Assembly (NCBI RefSeq): GCF_021155765.1
Contig: NC_060116.1
Location: 15,936,584 to 16,000,583 of the forward strand
Length of the DNA stretch: 64,000 nt
Direction: 5' to 3'
Origin: Diprion similis
Taxonomy: Eukaryota; Arthropoda; Insecta; Hymenoptera; Diprionidae
The notes beneath the pieces are model-generated. The model was not told where the DNA came from. It made no database searches and saw nothing but the letters and a program-made list of their open reading frames with translations. Made by a program: the position numbers and the translations under genes. Numbering within the stretch: position 1 is the stretch's first letter; each line of letters starts with the position of its first letter. Positions 1 to 11,310 of the stretch are shown here, one piece after another.

Positions 1-167
1 GAATTGCAGAGATAATATGGGACGCAAACGCATGATTCAGTCGAGGAGAAGTCTGCTCGCGTCTTTATCTGTGTCTGGTTGATAGATCCCGATGGTCCCA
101 AAACGTCCGCCGAAGTCACAGACCCCGTCAATGCCAGGACAACGAAGTTAATCACTATACTCCTCAT
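1..167 (-). CDS. CLIP-domain serine protease homologue, first exon (partial, cut by window edge)
   Basis: Reading the minus strand from the ATG at 165-167 gives an open frame that runs off the window edge. It starts with a hydrophobic signal peptide (MRSIVINFVVLALTGSVTSA) and reaches the start of a CLIP-like module, CVCVPYYLCN. That motif is nearly identical to CFCVPYYLCD in the first exon of the gene at 6712-9678, so this is the amino end of a third member of the same tandem family on the same strand. The product should be secreted to haemolymph. Nothing can be said about its protease-like domain, which lies outside the window. The frame is too short for simple ORF finders; the assignment rests on the paralogous motif plus the signal peptide. 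Confidence 0.75.
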   Translation of the reverse strand, partial: MRSIVINFVVLALTGSVTSADVLGPSGSINQTQIKTRADFSSTESCVCVPYYLCN

Positions 168-1119
168 GTCACTGGATGTCCGCAGCGGGTTGTCGTTTAC
201 TTCAAGGAACGGAAGGAACTGGTTTAGCCGTTCTTTCGCTTTCGGACACTAGATATCCACCGCGCAGCCAGCGCCACGTTCACTTGTGAAATCGTTATCT
301 CAAATAGATTTGACACAACGAGAGAACGGCAGGCGTTCTCTGGAGTAGGGGATCCGCATTCGGAATTATCAGAAGTGTTGTTCCTTTCATCTTGCGTGTG
401 CAATGTATAAACCCATGATCCTCGCTGTCGATTCACCTCGGTTTCTTTTCGCGATACAAATATGTACTAGCCATCATGCATCAAGGTTTCGTCACACATA
501 CGGCTTCAAACTCCACCGACTGATTCTGCCGCCGATTAATGAACACGACAAAAAGTATGCCGATGGGATTTCCACCACTCGTCATCGGCAGTGACTCTAC
601 TCTATACAGAAAGAATCGAACAAAGCAGAATTTGGGATCGTATAAAGTACGTGTCACGCGCTAGACCGTGAAGCGAAGCAATCATTGTCTACCAACTAAT
701 ATGTTTTCGTTCTTTGAACTGCAGTGTCATTATGCTGCTGCGTATGGACATACTTATATACATACATACATACATACACATACCAAGTGTCCTATGCGTT
801 CTCGGATGTGCGAGCTTTACACGCATGCAAACACTCGCACGGAAGCATTCATGGTTCAGGTTCTTAGCTGACGATGAGATAATAAGTTGAGGGGTCATCA
901 TTAAACCACGAACATAGCATTATTACGTAGACAGTTCTTATTTCATTTACACAGAATACACTATATCTTGGTTGTGTGTGGAGTAAACAAGTTTACAATT
1001 ATCGCTATTCACAAAAGAAGTGAAAATAAAAAAGAAAATGCATCGAGAAAAAAAATCTCCCTCCATCATCGCCACGATTTATAGCCATCTTTAGTCCGCC
1101 TTCTCTTTATAAACGATCA
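168..1119. other. Intergenic spacer between two cSPH genes
   Basis: No gene recognised. It holds the presumed promoter of the partial gene at its left side and the 3' flank of the 1120-2782 gene at its right side. A short CATA tetranucleotide run lies around 755-780. The small ORFs here have no recognisable domain and overlap each other on both strands. Confidence 0.5.
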
Positions 1120-2782
1120 TCATGCCTGGTAGGAAGACGTGTCAAGGTTGTACTGCGCCATCTTGCTGTCGATCCATTGACGAGCCTTGCCCACGTTGGC
1201 GTAGACACCGGGTGTTCGATCAGCACCGCAACCGATTCCCCAGGCCACGATACCAGCCTGAACATATCGGTCCTGAGCATTCTTCGAAGGGCAAGCCAAC
1301 GGACTGCCACCGTCACCCTGTGGGAATAAAGTGAATCGTTAGAAGTTGGATAATTTTGAAAAATTGATGCTTTTATTTATGGATAGGTACTGTCTGAATT
1401 CATGGTTCTAACCGTGCATGTGTCCTGTCCAGCCTCTCCGCCGGCGCATATGAAACTCTGATTGAGAATGAAATTGCTTCCAAGCCTGGTGCGTCGCAGG
1501 TTAGTTTGACAATGTGCGTGCGGTACTACAGGAAGCTCGATTTTCTTGAGAACAGCCTGGAATCGGCCAACTGCTTCTGCAATAGGTTACGGAAAAAGAA
1601 AAAACCATTATTACGTCATCACGCTGCTTCGAATATCAAAAGATGAGAAAAGCAAGCCGCTGACCAAAGGTGTCTTTGCCCCATCCTGTGGCCGTGCACC
1701 TGACTGCGTCAAAACCATCGTTCTCCCGAGGAAGGCAGATCGTGTTTACACTGGGCGTGATTGCGAACGGCTGCTCGGTGATCAGCAGCGCAAAGTCGTT
1801 CTGAAGATTGTTAGTATTGAAGTCCTCGTGCATAATGATAGTCTGCACCGACAGCTGCTGGTGCGGAATTGGCTCGGATCGGCTCTGCGAGTCCCAATCT
1901 CCGGCTCTGACCACCAGGTTCTGGGCGCTCAACCTGCGTGCAAAAACACCGTCAACTCGAGCTGATACCAAACCGCCGCAAGCCCTGCAGAGACGATTTC
2001 ACGAGCTTATTACTCACCCCTCGATTGTGTGGGCGGCGGTCAAAACCACCCGGGGGTGAATCAGTGAACCACCGCAGATGTAGCCGCTATGCTCGACGCC
2101 TGGGGCCGGTTTGGCGATGACGGCGACCATCCAGGGGAACTCGGCGAACTGGGCCTCGTTGTCGCTGCCGGTTATCCTGACAGTCGATCCCTCAGGATTG
2201 CGGTACCCGCAGCCCGTTCTCACCGGGTTGACGGGCCGCGTCGGCGTCGGCGTCGGCGTCGGCATCGGCGTCAGTGTCGGCCTCGGCGTTGGCATCGGCC
2301 TCGGCGTCGGCCCCGGCGTAAATGTCGGGGTCGGCGTTACTTCGTCAACCGGGCGTTGAAGGATAAACGACTTCGGGCAGCAGACGTCAAGGGTGCCTGC
2401 GCAGGTCTCGCCGAGCCTGGAGAAACGGAAGTCGCCGTTAAAACGAGCTTTCGACCATCGAGCTGAGCGCCGATCCGAAATCTGGTACTGACCTTTTATC
2501 GATCACGAACGACCCGTCCGAATTGGAGACCTCCTTGCTCGAGCAGAGGTTGTAAAACACGCATTCACAGTCCGGCACCTGGACCTTAGGCAGCGCCGTG
2601 TTCAGGGGTGGCAGCGTCGACGTAGACGGAAACTTGTTCAACGTGTCACAGGGAGCGTTGAAAATCTCCTGGCAATTCTGGACCGCCACGTCGTACTGAC
2701 GCTTTTCCCGCCCTCCGTTGGGCGTCGCGACGCCCAACGCCAGCAGTCCGAAAACTGTGAAAAGTAATCCCAAGTACTGCAT
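1120..2782 (-). CDS. Single-CLIP serine protease homologue (phenoloxidase-activating-factor-2-like, catalytically inactive)
   Basis: Five exons join in frame: 2493-2782, 2018-2416, 1665-1933, 1413-1576 and 1120-1317, giving 1320 nt (439 aa plus TGA). All introns are GT..AG. Residues 1-19 are a signal peptide. A CLIP domain has cysteines at about 72, 74, 80, 102, 109 and 110. A Pro/Thr-rich linker follows (about 121-160), then a trypsin-like domain starting with the CGYRNPEG and EFPWMVA motifs. His226 and Asp276 (NDFALL) are kept, but the active-site motif reads GDGGSP (375-380) with Gly377 at the Ser position, so it should not cleave. Family knowledge: such clip-SPHs act as cofactors for prophenoloxidase activation and assemble in haemolymph. 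Oddity: the usual TAAHC is TAAHT (Thr227), leaving the cysteine of the CGGSL motif without its normal partner. It is the neighbour and likely paralogue of 6712-9678, same strand. Confidence 0.9.
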
Positions 2783-5700
2783 CCTTGACTTTGGTGATTC
2801 TTGGCGAGTCGTTCACGGGCAGACACTGCGTTCGCGATCAAACCTGTCGGATGTGTGAAAATTTTATCCTTGGTCTCTCTTTCTCTTTCCCTCACCCCCT
2901 CCCTTCTGCTCCCTCTTTTCCTATTTCAACGTCGACTTGCGTACCAAATTGACGTCAAGTATCTTTGTCCTTGACTCGCGTGCAGGTAGGCAGGTCAGTG
3001 TATGTAGGTGGAAATAGTATATAAGTATAGACACCCCGTCTGTCCTTATATTTATGAGTCTCTTTTTATCTCGGAAATCTTCTACAGCTATTAGTATATC
3101 TGGTAAAAATTCTTCTGAGAATCACACACTAAATACCTAAGCTAATACCTGCGTTTAAATATGCATATATATTCATAACGTCACGAATAAAGTCAAGGAT
3201 ACATTTATATAGTTGTTTTGAAGATATTCGCAAACATATCGTTCGTAAAACAATGAAATTTTTCTTGACAAACGAGTTTCAGATGAATGACTCTGATTTC
3301 CAAGTGTTATCGCGATAAAAAAAAACAAAAACGATTGATGTAATGTTTCTTTTCCGAAAGCCAAAAGCGCCTCCGCCTTTGCCGGTAACTTATTTTTACG
3401 TAAATTTTTTCACCGTCCACTCAAAGTCTAATCTCTTAATTATTATTTACTTATGATTTTTCTTCCACTGAGATGTAGTTAAAAATCTATACAACCAGCT
3501 TCTATAATTCATACACGGTAAAACTCGTGCTCTTTTCTTATATTATTTATTTTATCGGTAGTATCCAGAGATGCCGGTAACTTCCTTTTGAAAAGTGACA
3601 ACAATTACAATTTTGATGAGCCGAAATCTTACTGAGATCGGTTATATTTGTATATATTGATACGCCAATTTTTGAAGTAATTTTTCATTTACAGCAAGCA
3701 CGTAAATGATTTTTTTTTTGGTTTATGTTCCTCTATCTCCCCAATTTTCAACTCGCTCTTTGTTTGTTGAACAAAAAAATAACTGCGTAGCGATCGACTG
3801 ATCTTTGTTGAAATTCACTGCAATTTTTATAATTAAAAGTAAACGAGGAATTTTTTCTACAACACACATGCACAATACACCTTGTTAGAAAATTTCTTAC
3901 TTACCGAAATAATCGCTAATTCTATATATTAGCAAATCAGCAAATTAACGACTAAATCGAATCGTCGGAAGCACGACTTGAGCGATCGGCCGATGTTTTG
4001 TGACTTATTTCGAACTAACGTTGCCGATCGGTAAGCGCGTAGACCGGTCTTTCCTCCCTCTATTCTGCAGACCACTCACAGAGTTGTTTGTGGATCGTCA
4101 TATACCCATCGAACCTCCGGGCTCTCCTCCCACCACGGTAAAAACACCGTCGCGACGTCATCCGTCCGTCACACAGGATTCATCACGGTGAATTCCTCGT
4201 GCGTTAGGACTTCCACCAACCACTCTGCTCCAGCGTTACTGCAACTACCATTTTTCCTACTTTCTTTTTATTTAATCGGTTATTTATGTATCTTTTTTTA
4301 TTTCAGATCAGAACGTATAGTTGCCGTGGTTCAATCACCGACGACGCAATATTCCGGAATTCAAATCCACGGCTTCGATGATATATTGACACAGGAATTG
4401 TGCGCCGTTATATCAGTGCTTTAATAATACGATGATCAAAGCAAAAGATTTTATTATTATATTACTCTTCGATTTATCTGTCTTCCATGTTTTTTCGGAA
4501 ATTCTCTTTCGTTTTTCTCTGAATTTTTAATGAGTTTAAAATTTGATTTGCATACTCGTTTGAATCATGCAAGGTGTCCGCGTGAGACGCAACTTTAGGA
4601 GATAAGGCCACTGACGGATGATAAATTTTTTAATCACGATAATTAACCGCGTTTATTAAACTTGTATGTAAATTTTTTCATTACGTATGCGAAGACGGTA
4701 TTTCAACGCTTTTAAACTTTCTATAAAATATTTTTTCCCCCGGAAATTCTCTTCTACGTATGTTTGATTGCGGTGTATTTATAAACATGTACATATAACT
4801 AGGCCGTTAGCGTCGATGATATTACTTGTTGTTTACTTTGTTTCTATTCGTTTGATAATTTATTAATCACCGGGAATTTTCGAACCATATCATATGTATC
4901 TCATTATACGACGCAGTTGTAACTCATGTAACATAACAATCCAATTAGCATATCACACAGACCATACATACATAGATATGATATAATCTTTCAGTGGGCT
5001 TCGATGAAAATTCGTTATTCAAAACTAAGTGCTTTTTTCATAAACACTTAGGTATATCAGCGCACGCACTTACTGTACTGGTTTAATTACAAGCGGTTGA
5101 CCATGTACACCTCCCGAGGTGAATTCTGACCGATTCAAGGACACCGATGTCGTCTGCTACCATCTATTCAACCTGCGTAGCAGTCGACACCGGTGAGTTT
5201 AAGTCGGTAAGAATCCACATCGAGAAGTATACTGTGTACTAAAATTGAGGTTGAACTATGAACTACTGTGTTATCATTGTGCGAGATAACTGCAGATACC
5301 GATGCTACGAAGCATAATTTTTCCGGTTGACAACAGCGTTGGCCATGGCGATCACTGCTGGAAGAAAAACCTCAAGTCTTGTGAAACTGATATATATTTA
5401 TCTTGGGGTTTTTACCAAACTTTTTTCCTCTTCTTTACGCGAGAGACGCAATCTGCAGACCAGTATGAACGCGGCCTTGTCGATAAGAAAGCAAAGTAAT
5501 TGAATTATTCCGAAAATGTTATTTGAATAAATTCTCGTTATCCTTGAATATGCGTGACCCACGAACTCACTCTATATGCGACATTGAAGTGTATATGTAT
5601 ACACACACCGGCAACCTAAGTGCAGCATTGAAATAATCTCTGAATAAATGAAAATATCGTATACATAGTTCAGTTGGCACGCTGTGTACAACAGGTATAT

Positions 5701-6711
5701 TGTCCGCAGCTAAGCAAAAGCTTTGCGTTTGTTCTTTCCCGTGAGCTAATTGTCAATAATGGATGTATTAGTCACGCTGTTGTACATCACGACTCATTCG
5801 ACGTCAATGCCGACGTTATACGGTTAGGGCCTACCTTTTACCTGCCTGCAGCCTTTGGCTGGGATCGCCTGTATTGTGCTAAAAGGAATTTAATTCAGCC
5901 GCAGTAATTCGACAAAGGTGCAATGCCGGAGGAAGCAATATGTATATATGCGTATGTATGTATACGTGGATAGATGAATAGCTTTGTATATCTAACTATA
6001 TCTATACCTACTTACACCCATCGTATTACCGGCTGCAACCAACGCGTGCGCTTCATGAATAGGTGATCACGCTTCGAAACTGTGTGATAATAAGAATAGT
6101 TCAGATTCATGACTCATTGTGGTAAAAAAAATAATAACATTTATAATTTACCAACGCGTGCTTGCATCGGGACAGCCTGTCTAGGAATTTTGGCAACATT
6201 ATACCCGCCCATTTTAAATTATTTAATTACTTGTTTGTAGATTAGCGCTGGATGAGTCGAATAAACGATTTTCAAACATGCAATTCAATTGCTATCGTGA
6301 ATTGTGAATTAGAATTCTCTGAAAAACTTTATTTTTAGCTAGTTTCACACGTTTATTGATTTATGTAATAATAAATAATTCATAATATCGATAAATTGAA
6401 ATTCTCTTTCTACGAAATTCACAAATAAATTTCTGACTATTTATCCTCTACAGATGAATCATACACCTCCATTGCGATTTCAATCCAACGAAATAACAAC
6501 ATTCCAAGTCAAGCAAGTTGATTATGAGTTACGCGTTATGACTTAAGAATTCGACGTTGGTGAAAACAGAATAATAAATGCAGTTACATCGCACGTTTAT
6601 AAATAAATACACCTACGTAGGACTAGACGTGACAATGCGTGAGCAGCCTTGGGAAAATAGGATTTCACAAATCGACAACACCAACTACAGCATTAATAGA
6701 TAATTCGTTGC
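2783..6711. other. Intergenic spacer, about 3.9 kb, between two cSPH genes
   Basis: No gene recognised on either strand. The part just upstream of the 1120-2782 gene (about 2860-2930) is pyrimidine-rich on the plus strand and includes a weak TATA-like GATAAAAT on the minus strand at 2861-2868. The rest is AT-rich. The one structured element is the imperfect inverted repeat at 5101-5236. The ORFs of 60-100 codons here show no domain, signal peptide or splice context. Confidence 0.5.
5101..5236. repeat. Imperfect inverted repeat, arms of about 60 bp
   Basis: The inner arms 5142-5160 and 5177-5195 match at 17 of 19 positions as reverse complements, around a 16-nt loop (5161-5176). Extending to 5119-5160 against 5177-5218 gives 33 of 42 matches, with weaker complementarity to about 5103 and 5234. 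This is far longer than chance pairing. It could be a decayed foldback transposon (MITE-like) or a transcribed hairpin such as a microRNA-like precursor. Sequence alone does not decide. Confidence 0.6.
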
Positions 6712-9678
6712 TCACAGTACTCCATAATTTGCCAACTGCTGATCGATCCATTGGCGATGCTGAGGAACACTGGCGTAAACAGCGGGTGTCGTTGATGACC
6801 CGCAGCCGATGCCCCAGGAAACAATGCCAACCTGTCGAAAATAGGTCGAAAATCTTGATAATCGCAATATTGGATATGATTAGTTGAAAACGAACGGAAA
6901 ATGCCGCCAAAGGTAGTTCGAAACGCAGCCCGTACCCACCTGGAAGTACCTTCCGGAGGAAGTTGGGCACACCAGGGGACCTCCTCCGTCGCCCGTGCAG
7001 GTATCTTTACTCGGCTCCCCGCCTGCACAAATGAAGCTACCATGCAACTGGAAATACTGGCCAAGTCGGGTCGATCGTAGACGCTTTTGGCAATCGGATC
7101 GTTCGACGATCGGCAAGTCGACCTGTCGCAGAACGGCTTGATACTGTCCCTCGACTCCTGGATAAATTGTGGTAGGTATAAATTAGGAAAAGGAAAAGCA
7201 TTTTCCAATGCGCAGGTCTTTGATGTACTTCCGGCATAGAATCCACCCCGGCTAGTGATGGTCATTCTTACCGAAGGAATTTCGTCCCCAACCGGTTGCA
7301 TAGCATCTGACTCCTGGAGTGACAGCCATCCCCTGTTGGGGAAGGCAGATCGATCGTACGTTGGTCTGGTAGCTGACTTCGGAGGTGAGTATCAGGACTG
7401 CTACATCGTGGTAAAGACCACCGCTGTAGAATTGAGGGTGTTTCAGGATAGTCTGGACTCCAGCTTCTTGGTAGGGCAGAGGTTCGTTTGTGGACCTGGT
7501 GTCCCATTCGCCGACGCGTATCACGAGCTGACCCACGTCTCGTCTGGGGATTTTTAGTAAACAGAGTTAGGACTTGCCGGATGAGTATAATGTTCGGGAT
7601 TCCAAATCTCGTCAGGATTTGAATGAGGACGATGTGCTCGCTTACCCAGCGACGCAGTGCGCGGCGGTCAAAACCGCCCTCGTTGACAGCAGGGATCCAC
7701 CGCACTGGAAAAGCAAAGGGCTCTGTGTCTGACGCACCAGGAGTGCGACCATCCAGGGAAACTCGGCGAATAGCGTGGCTCCGGGCCCATCTACCCTTTG
7801 GGCACCTGCTCAAAGAGTCATCGAGTGATGAAATACCGGCTTAGAATATTGGATTGAACCAGCCAGACCTTAATGTCCGTTCCACGGATTTTTTCGCGAT
7901 TCGTGTAACAGCTTACCTGCGTTGTAATCGTTGCTCCTCATCCCGCAGGAATCAAATTTCGCACTTGTTCCACCTGCAGCGACGACAAGGGTGTGCCTCC
8001 CATTCGATGGTCGGTGTGGACCCACGACCCCAACGATGCCCTGGAGTTGGCAGCAGACGTCATCAGGCATGGGACAGATCCCGAATCTGGGATCGATTAT
8101 GCCCGCACCGTCCTGGCTGACTACGAACCCGTCCGCGCACTGGAGAGTCTTTACGCAAATGCAGGCGCGATCCGTGCCAGGGTTTCGGATGGGTCCAAGG
8201 CCCCCGGAAGGGTAAGGTTGCATGCCGTTGGACGGAAACCCAACGGCTGAGTCCTCACCGTTTGCTGGTATTTTGCAGCATATTTCATCCGCAGCTGAGC
8301 AACCGCTGCCCAACTGACCGAACCGACCGATCGGAAATCGAGGGTCGATGTTTCCGGCTCCGGACACGATTACGTACCCCATTGAGTCGCATTGCCACAT
8401 TTTGACACACACGCAAAGTTGGCTAGAGGAAATTGTCGGCGACATCGACGTCATCGCTGGGATCGATGTTGGGAAAACTACAGAAGTCGGAATTCGACAG
8501 CAAACCTGCGTGGCGATTGGGCAGAGTCTTTGGTTTTGCTGTCGAGGGTCGATCACACCGGCACCAGATATTATTATTACACCGGATGCATCGCACTGAT
8601 ACGTCTCGACGCATAAGCAATTCAAAGCGGGCGATGGTGTCGGGAATACGGTTATCGGTGCCGATGTAGGCATCATTGTCGACATCATTGATGGTGCCAT
8701 GGTCGGTGGAGTGGTAGGTGGCGATGTTGGAGCCGCTGTTGGCATGACAGTGGGCGCCATGGTAGGTGGCATGGTTGGCATCATGGTCGGTGGTTGGGTA
8801 GGTTGGGTAGTTGGCGCCATGGTGGGCATCATAGTCGGCGGCATTGTCGGTGGCGTGGTAGACATAATTGCGGGAGCCATGGTCGGTAGCGTAGTGGGTA
8901 TCATAGTTGGTGGCATAGTCGGCATCATCGTAGGTGGCATAGTAGGCATCATAGTTGGTGGCATAGTAGGCATCATAGTTGGTGGCATAGTAGGCATCAT
9001 CGTTGATGGCATAGTCGGCATCATCGTTGGTGGCATAGTCGGCATCATCGTTGGTGGCATAGTAGGCATCGTAGTTGGTGGCATAGTCGGCATCATAGTT
9101 GATGGCATGCTTGTCATCGGCATCGAAGTAGGAATAGCGGTTGGAATTGGCATAGGAGTTGATACGTTGAGATTAGGCATGTAGCAACAGACTTCCAAGT
9201 CGCCGGTGCAGGGTCGAAATCTGTAATGCGACATTACGTCGACATCGTTAACGGGTTACAGGTTAAGAAAATACTCTTTCTCGATGGAGACACCGAGTGA
9301 CCTTCTCAGAAATATGAAGAATAGAAAATGAATGAATAAATGAATATCGTAACGCTACCTGATGTCGATTACACCAATTCCAGAAGTGATGATGGTATTG
9401 TTCATATCGCAGAGATAATAAGGCACGCAAAAGCACTGGGAATGCGGCATCGGAGTTGTGGTGACTTTCTGGACCTTATGAGGATTCAGCTTGTGCTTTA
9501 AAATGTGAAGCAAGAAGAGAGGGACTCTGCCGGGTGAAGCTGGTGTAGCTATGGAGAGGTCTCCAGGCCATACGATGTTCTTTCCAGGTCGCAGAAAATG
9601 CCCCCATGTTGCACTCGACGTTTCCAACGTAATAGCCCATGCAACCACCACCAGCGCAAACTGCACCCTGTTTCCCAT
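6712..9678 (-). CDS. Four-CLIP serine protease homologue with Met/Pro/Thr-rich linker (catalytically inactive)
   Basis: Six exons join in frame: 9359-9678, 7917-9220, 7646-7805, 7272-7543, 6940-7157 and 6712-6831, giving 2394 nt (797 aa plus TGA). Every junction is GT..AG and the phases close. A signal peptide lies near residues 1-23. CLIP-like modules begin CFCVPYYLC (82-90), CLCVETYQC, CVCVKMWQC and CICVKTLQC, each ending in a CC pair after a G-[AI]-G-x-I-D motif. Between the first and second is a linker of about 200 residues built of MPTMPPTM repeats. The protease-like domain has EFPWMVA, TAAHC (His591), HDVAVL (Asp641) and GDGGGP (741-746), with Gly743 replacing Ser, then VSWGIGCG. It should therefore be a non-proteolytic cofactor in haemolymph, probably of the melanisation cascade (family knowledge). 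The length is about twice that of the neighbouring single-CLIP paralogue, because of extra CLIP modules and the linker. Confidence 0.92.
8640..9170 (-). repeat. Coding minisatellite, 24-bp unit (MPTMPPTM linker)
   Basis: Within exon 2 of the four-CLIP gene the plus strand repeats a 24-bp unit such as ggcatcatagttggtggcat plus agta. It is tightest at about 8890-9110 and looser on both sides. On the coding strand each unit is eight residues rich in Met, Pro and Thr. The unit is a multiple of three, so copy-number change keeps the frame. The Thr residues are plausible O-glycosylation sites (inference). Confidence 0.85.
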
Positions 9679-9730
9679 GATGCGTCGAGACCTGGAGTAA
9701 GTTTGAAGTCTCTAAAACGTGAAGCAAACC

Positions 9731-9736
9731 TTTATA
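9731..9736 (-). promoter_or_regulatory. TATA box of the four-CLIP gene
   Basis: The minus strand reads TATAAA here, 53 nt upstream of the ATG at 9678. An initiator-like TTCAA lies about 30 nt downstream (9702-9706), the expected TATA-to-start distance. That predicts a 5' leader of only about 25 nt. No immune-factor binding site was assigned. Confidence 0.5.
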
Positions 9737-11310
9737 CCTGGTAGGACAATATCTCGGACGTTGTTGACGCTGTTTAACCGCGATGTGAGGGCCTGCATGG
9801 CACCGCTTAACACTGTGACAGCTCCGCACGATCCGGGCATTAATATGTAAGCACGTAATTGTGCCCATCCAGCGGAGCTTCGCGTCGTCCGCTTGAACAC
9901 CTGAGGGTCTAAGTGGGACAGGCTGCGAATGGAGTTAGTCCCGGAAGAGTTAACGTTTTGATGAAGCGAGATTCAAAACGCCGACTGAGGCAAAAAATAA
10001 TATTGCAGGCGAACGGTATACCTTGGAGTTTTTTGGTACCGTGCTCTGGAGGTCGAACAAAAAACCGAATCCATGATTCGAATAGTGGGAAACTGCGAGA
10101 TGCGTGAAGCAGGTGAATGCATTTGACCTACATTTTACACTACAGTGGTAGCAACAATACCTCATAGTCGACCGGTACTCACAAACAATCTACTTGTTTG
10201 TAGTAACCAAGTGTGAAGTAGGATTTAGGATTTCACAATATAATAATCTGTTAGCTAGCTTTTTTGTCGATTATGGAGTGATTGATTTAACGTCAATGCG
10301 ATCGGTGTCATCGTGTTAGATAGCCACCGATACAAGAAAATAGAATCATTCGAAAAAGGATAGTTCTAACCATGAAAAGTTAATCATCGCGAATGGATAA
10401 TAGTAATATTTAGAAAGTGAAAAAATATTATGTCAGTTTGAAACTTTATTGATATATATTTGGAGGATACTAAAATTTGACAATAATTCGAATAGACTAT
10501 ATCAAAACGGTAGTATTTTTCCGAAGTCAAATCATTATTCATCAGTATTCTTCCCATCAATCGTAAATCGCAGTACTTCGATCTTTTTACGCTCTTTCAA
10601 TTCATCGATGCATCTTCATTGTAAAATGAAAATCATCTCCATATGATCATTCCGTCATTATTTTAGCATGTCGATAATGAACTCACAGCCGATCTGTATT
10701 CATTCTAGTGTACCTACTGGAACTCGTTGCTGCTCAATTTGATACTGCGTGGACAGTTAGTGAAATGACCACTGCGGTGGCGATACCTCCTGGACGCATT
10801 GTCATCGTGGCATCGTGGGAAAATTGTAATTTTAGTGTGACTTGCAAGGAGCTGAGTTTTCCAAATATATGTAAGTTTATGGTTTTCTTACTGAAATACA
10901 GATTAAGGCGGATTGATGTACTAAGTACGCAAGGAGTCAACGAATTGAGAATTTTTGTCAAACATGCATTGTTACTGCCGGAGAAACTTTTCCGATTGGC
11001 ACTTTTTTAATCGAGATAAATATGGAATAATGATAGCATACATTTGTCGCAATACAAGCAACCTCTGAATGAATTTTATTTTGTGTCGTGGTACTCGAAA
11101 AATTCGAAATGCCAATTCATTTTATTCGCAAGCTTATACTTCTGCGAAACTATACCTGTAAGGAACGAATCCAAACTGTAGATCCAAAGATGCAAATCGG
11201 GGGGCAGAGAGCAATATTACTGGGAATCATTGAACGTAAGGTAAAACCAGTGTTATCAAAATTCTAATATCCCCTTGATAAAACTTCCAACCAGTGGCTT
11301 AAAAACACTA
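9737..11310. other. Intergenic DNA upstream of the cSPH cluster, left of the satellite
   Basis: No intact gene recognised. It includes the exon-like segment 10709-10870 (listed separately). The rest is AT-rich without clear repeats. The right end grades into decayed satellite units from about 11.3 kb. Confidence 0.5.
10709..10870 (+). pseudogene. Isolated exon-like segment, possibly a relic of a FAM3/ILEI-like domain gene
   Basis: The segment is preceded by a polypyrimidine-type acceptor (ttcattctag) and followed by a good donor (gtaagt). Its open frame contains PPGRIVIVASWENCNF, preceded by QFDTAW. Family knowledge: ILEI/FAM3-type domains often carry an FDT...GRIVxxAS pattern, so the resemblance is suggestive only. 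No upstream or downstream exons were found: reading into the next plausible acceptor meets a stop at once. It may be an exon relic or a chance ORF. Confidence 0.22.

Noticed and set aside
2089..2466. 125-codon and related plus-strand ORFs with an Arg-rich or Val-Gly tract
   Set aside because: Antisense shadows of the Pro/Thr linker and protease-domain exon of the single-CLIP gene.
8699..9184. 161-codon plus-strand ORF rich in Gly, Val and Ile
   Set aside because: It is the antisense of the MPTMPPTM minisatellite in the four-CLIP gene, whose exon structure and phases are well supported on the minus strand.
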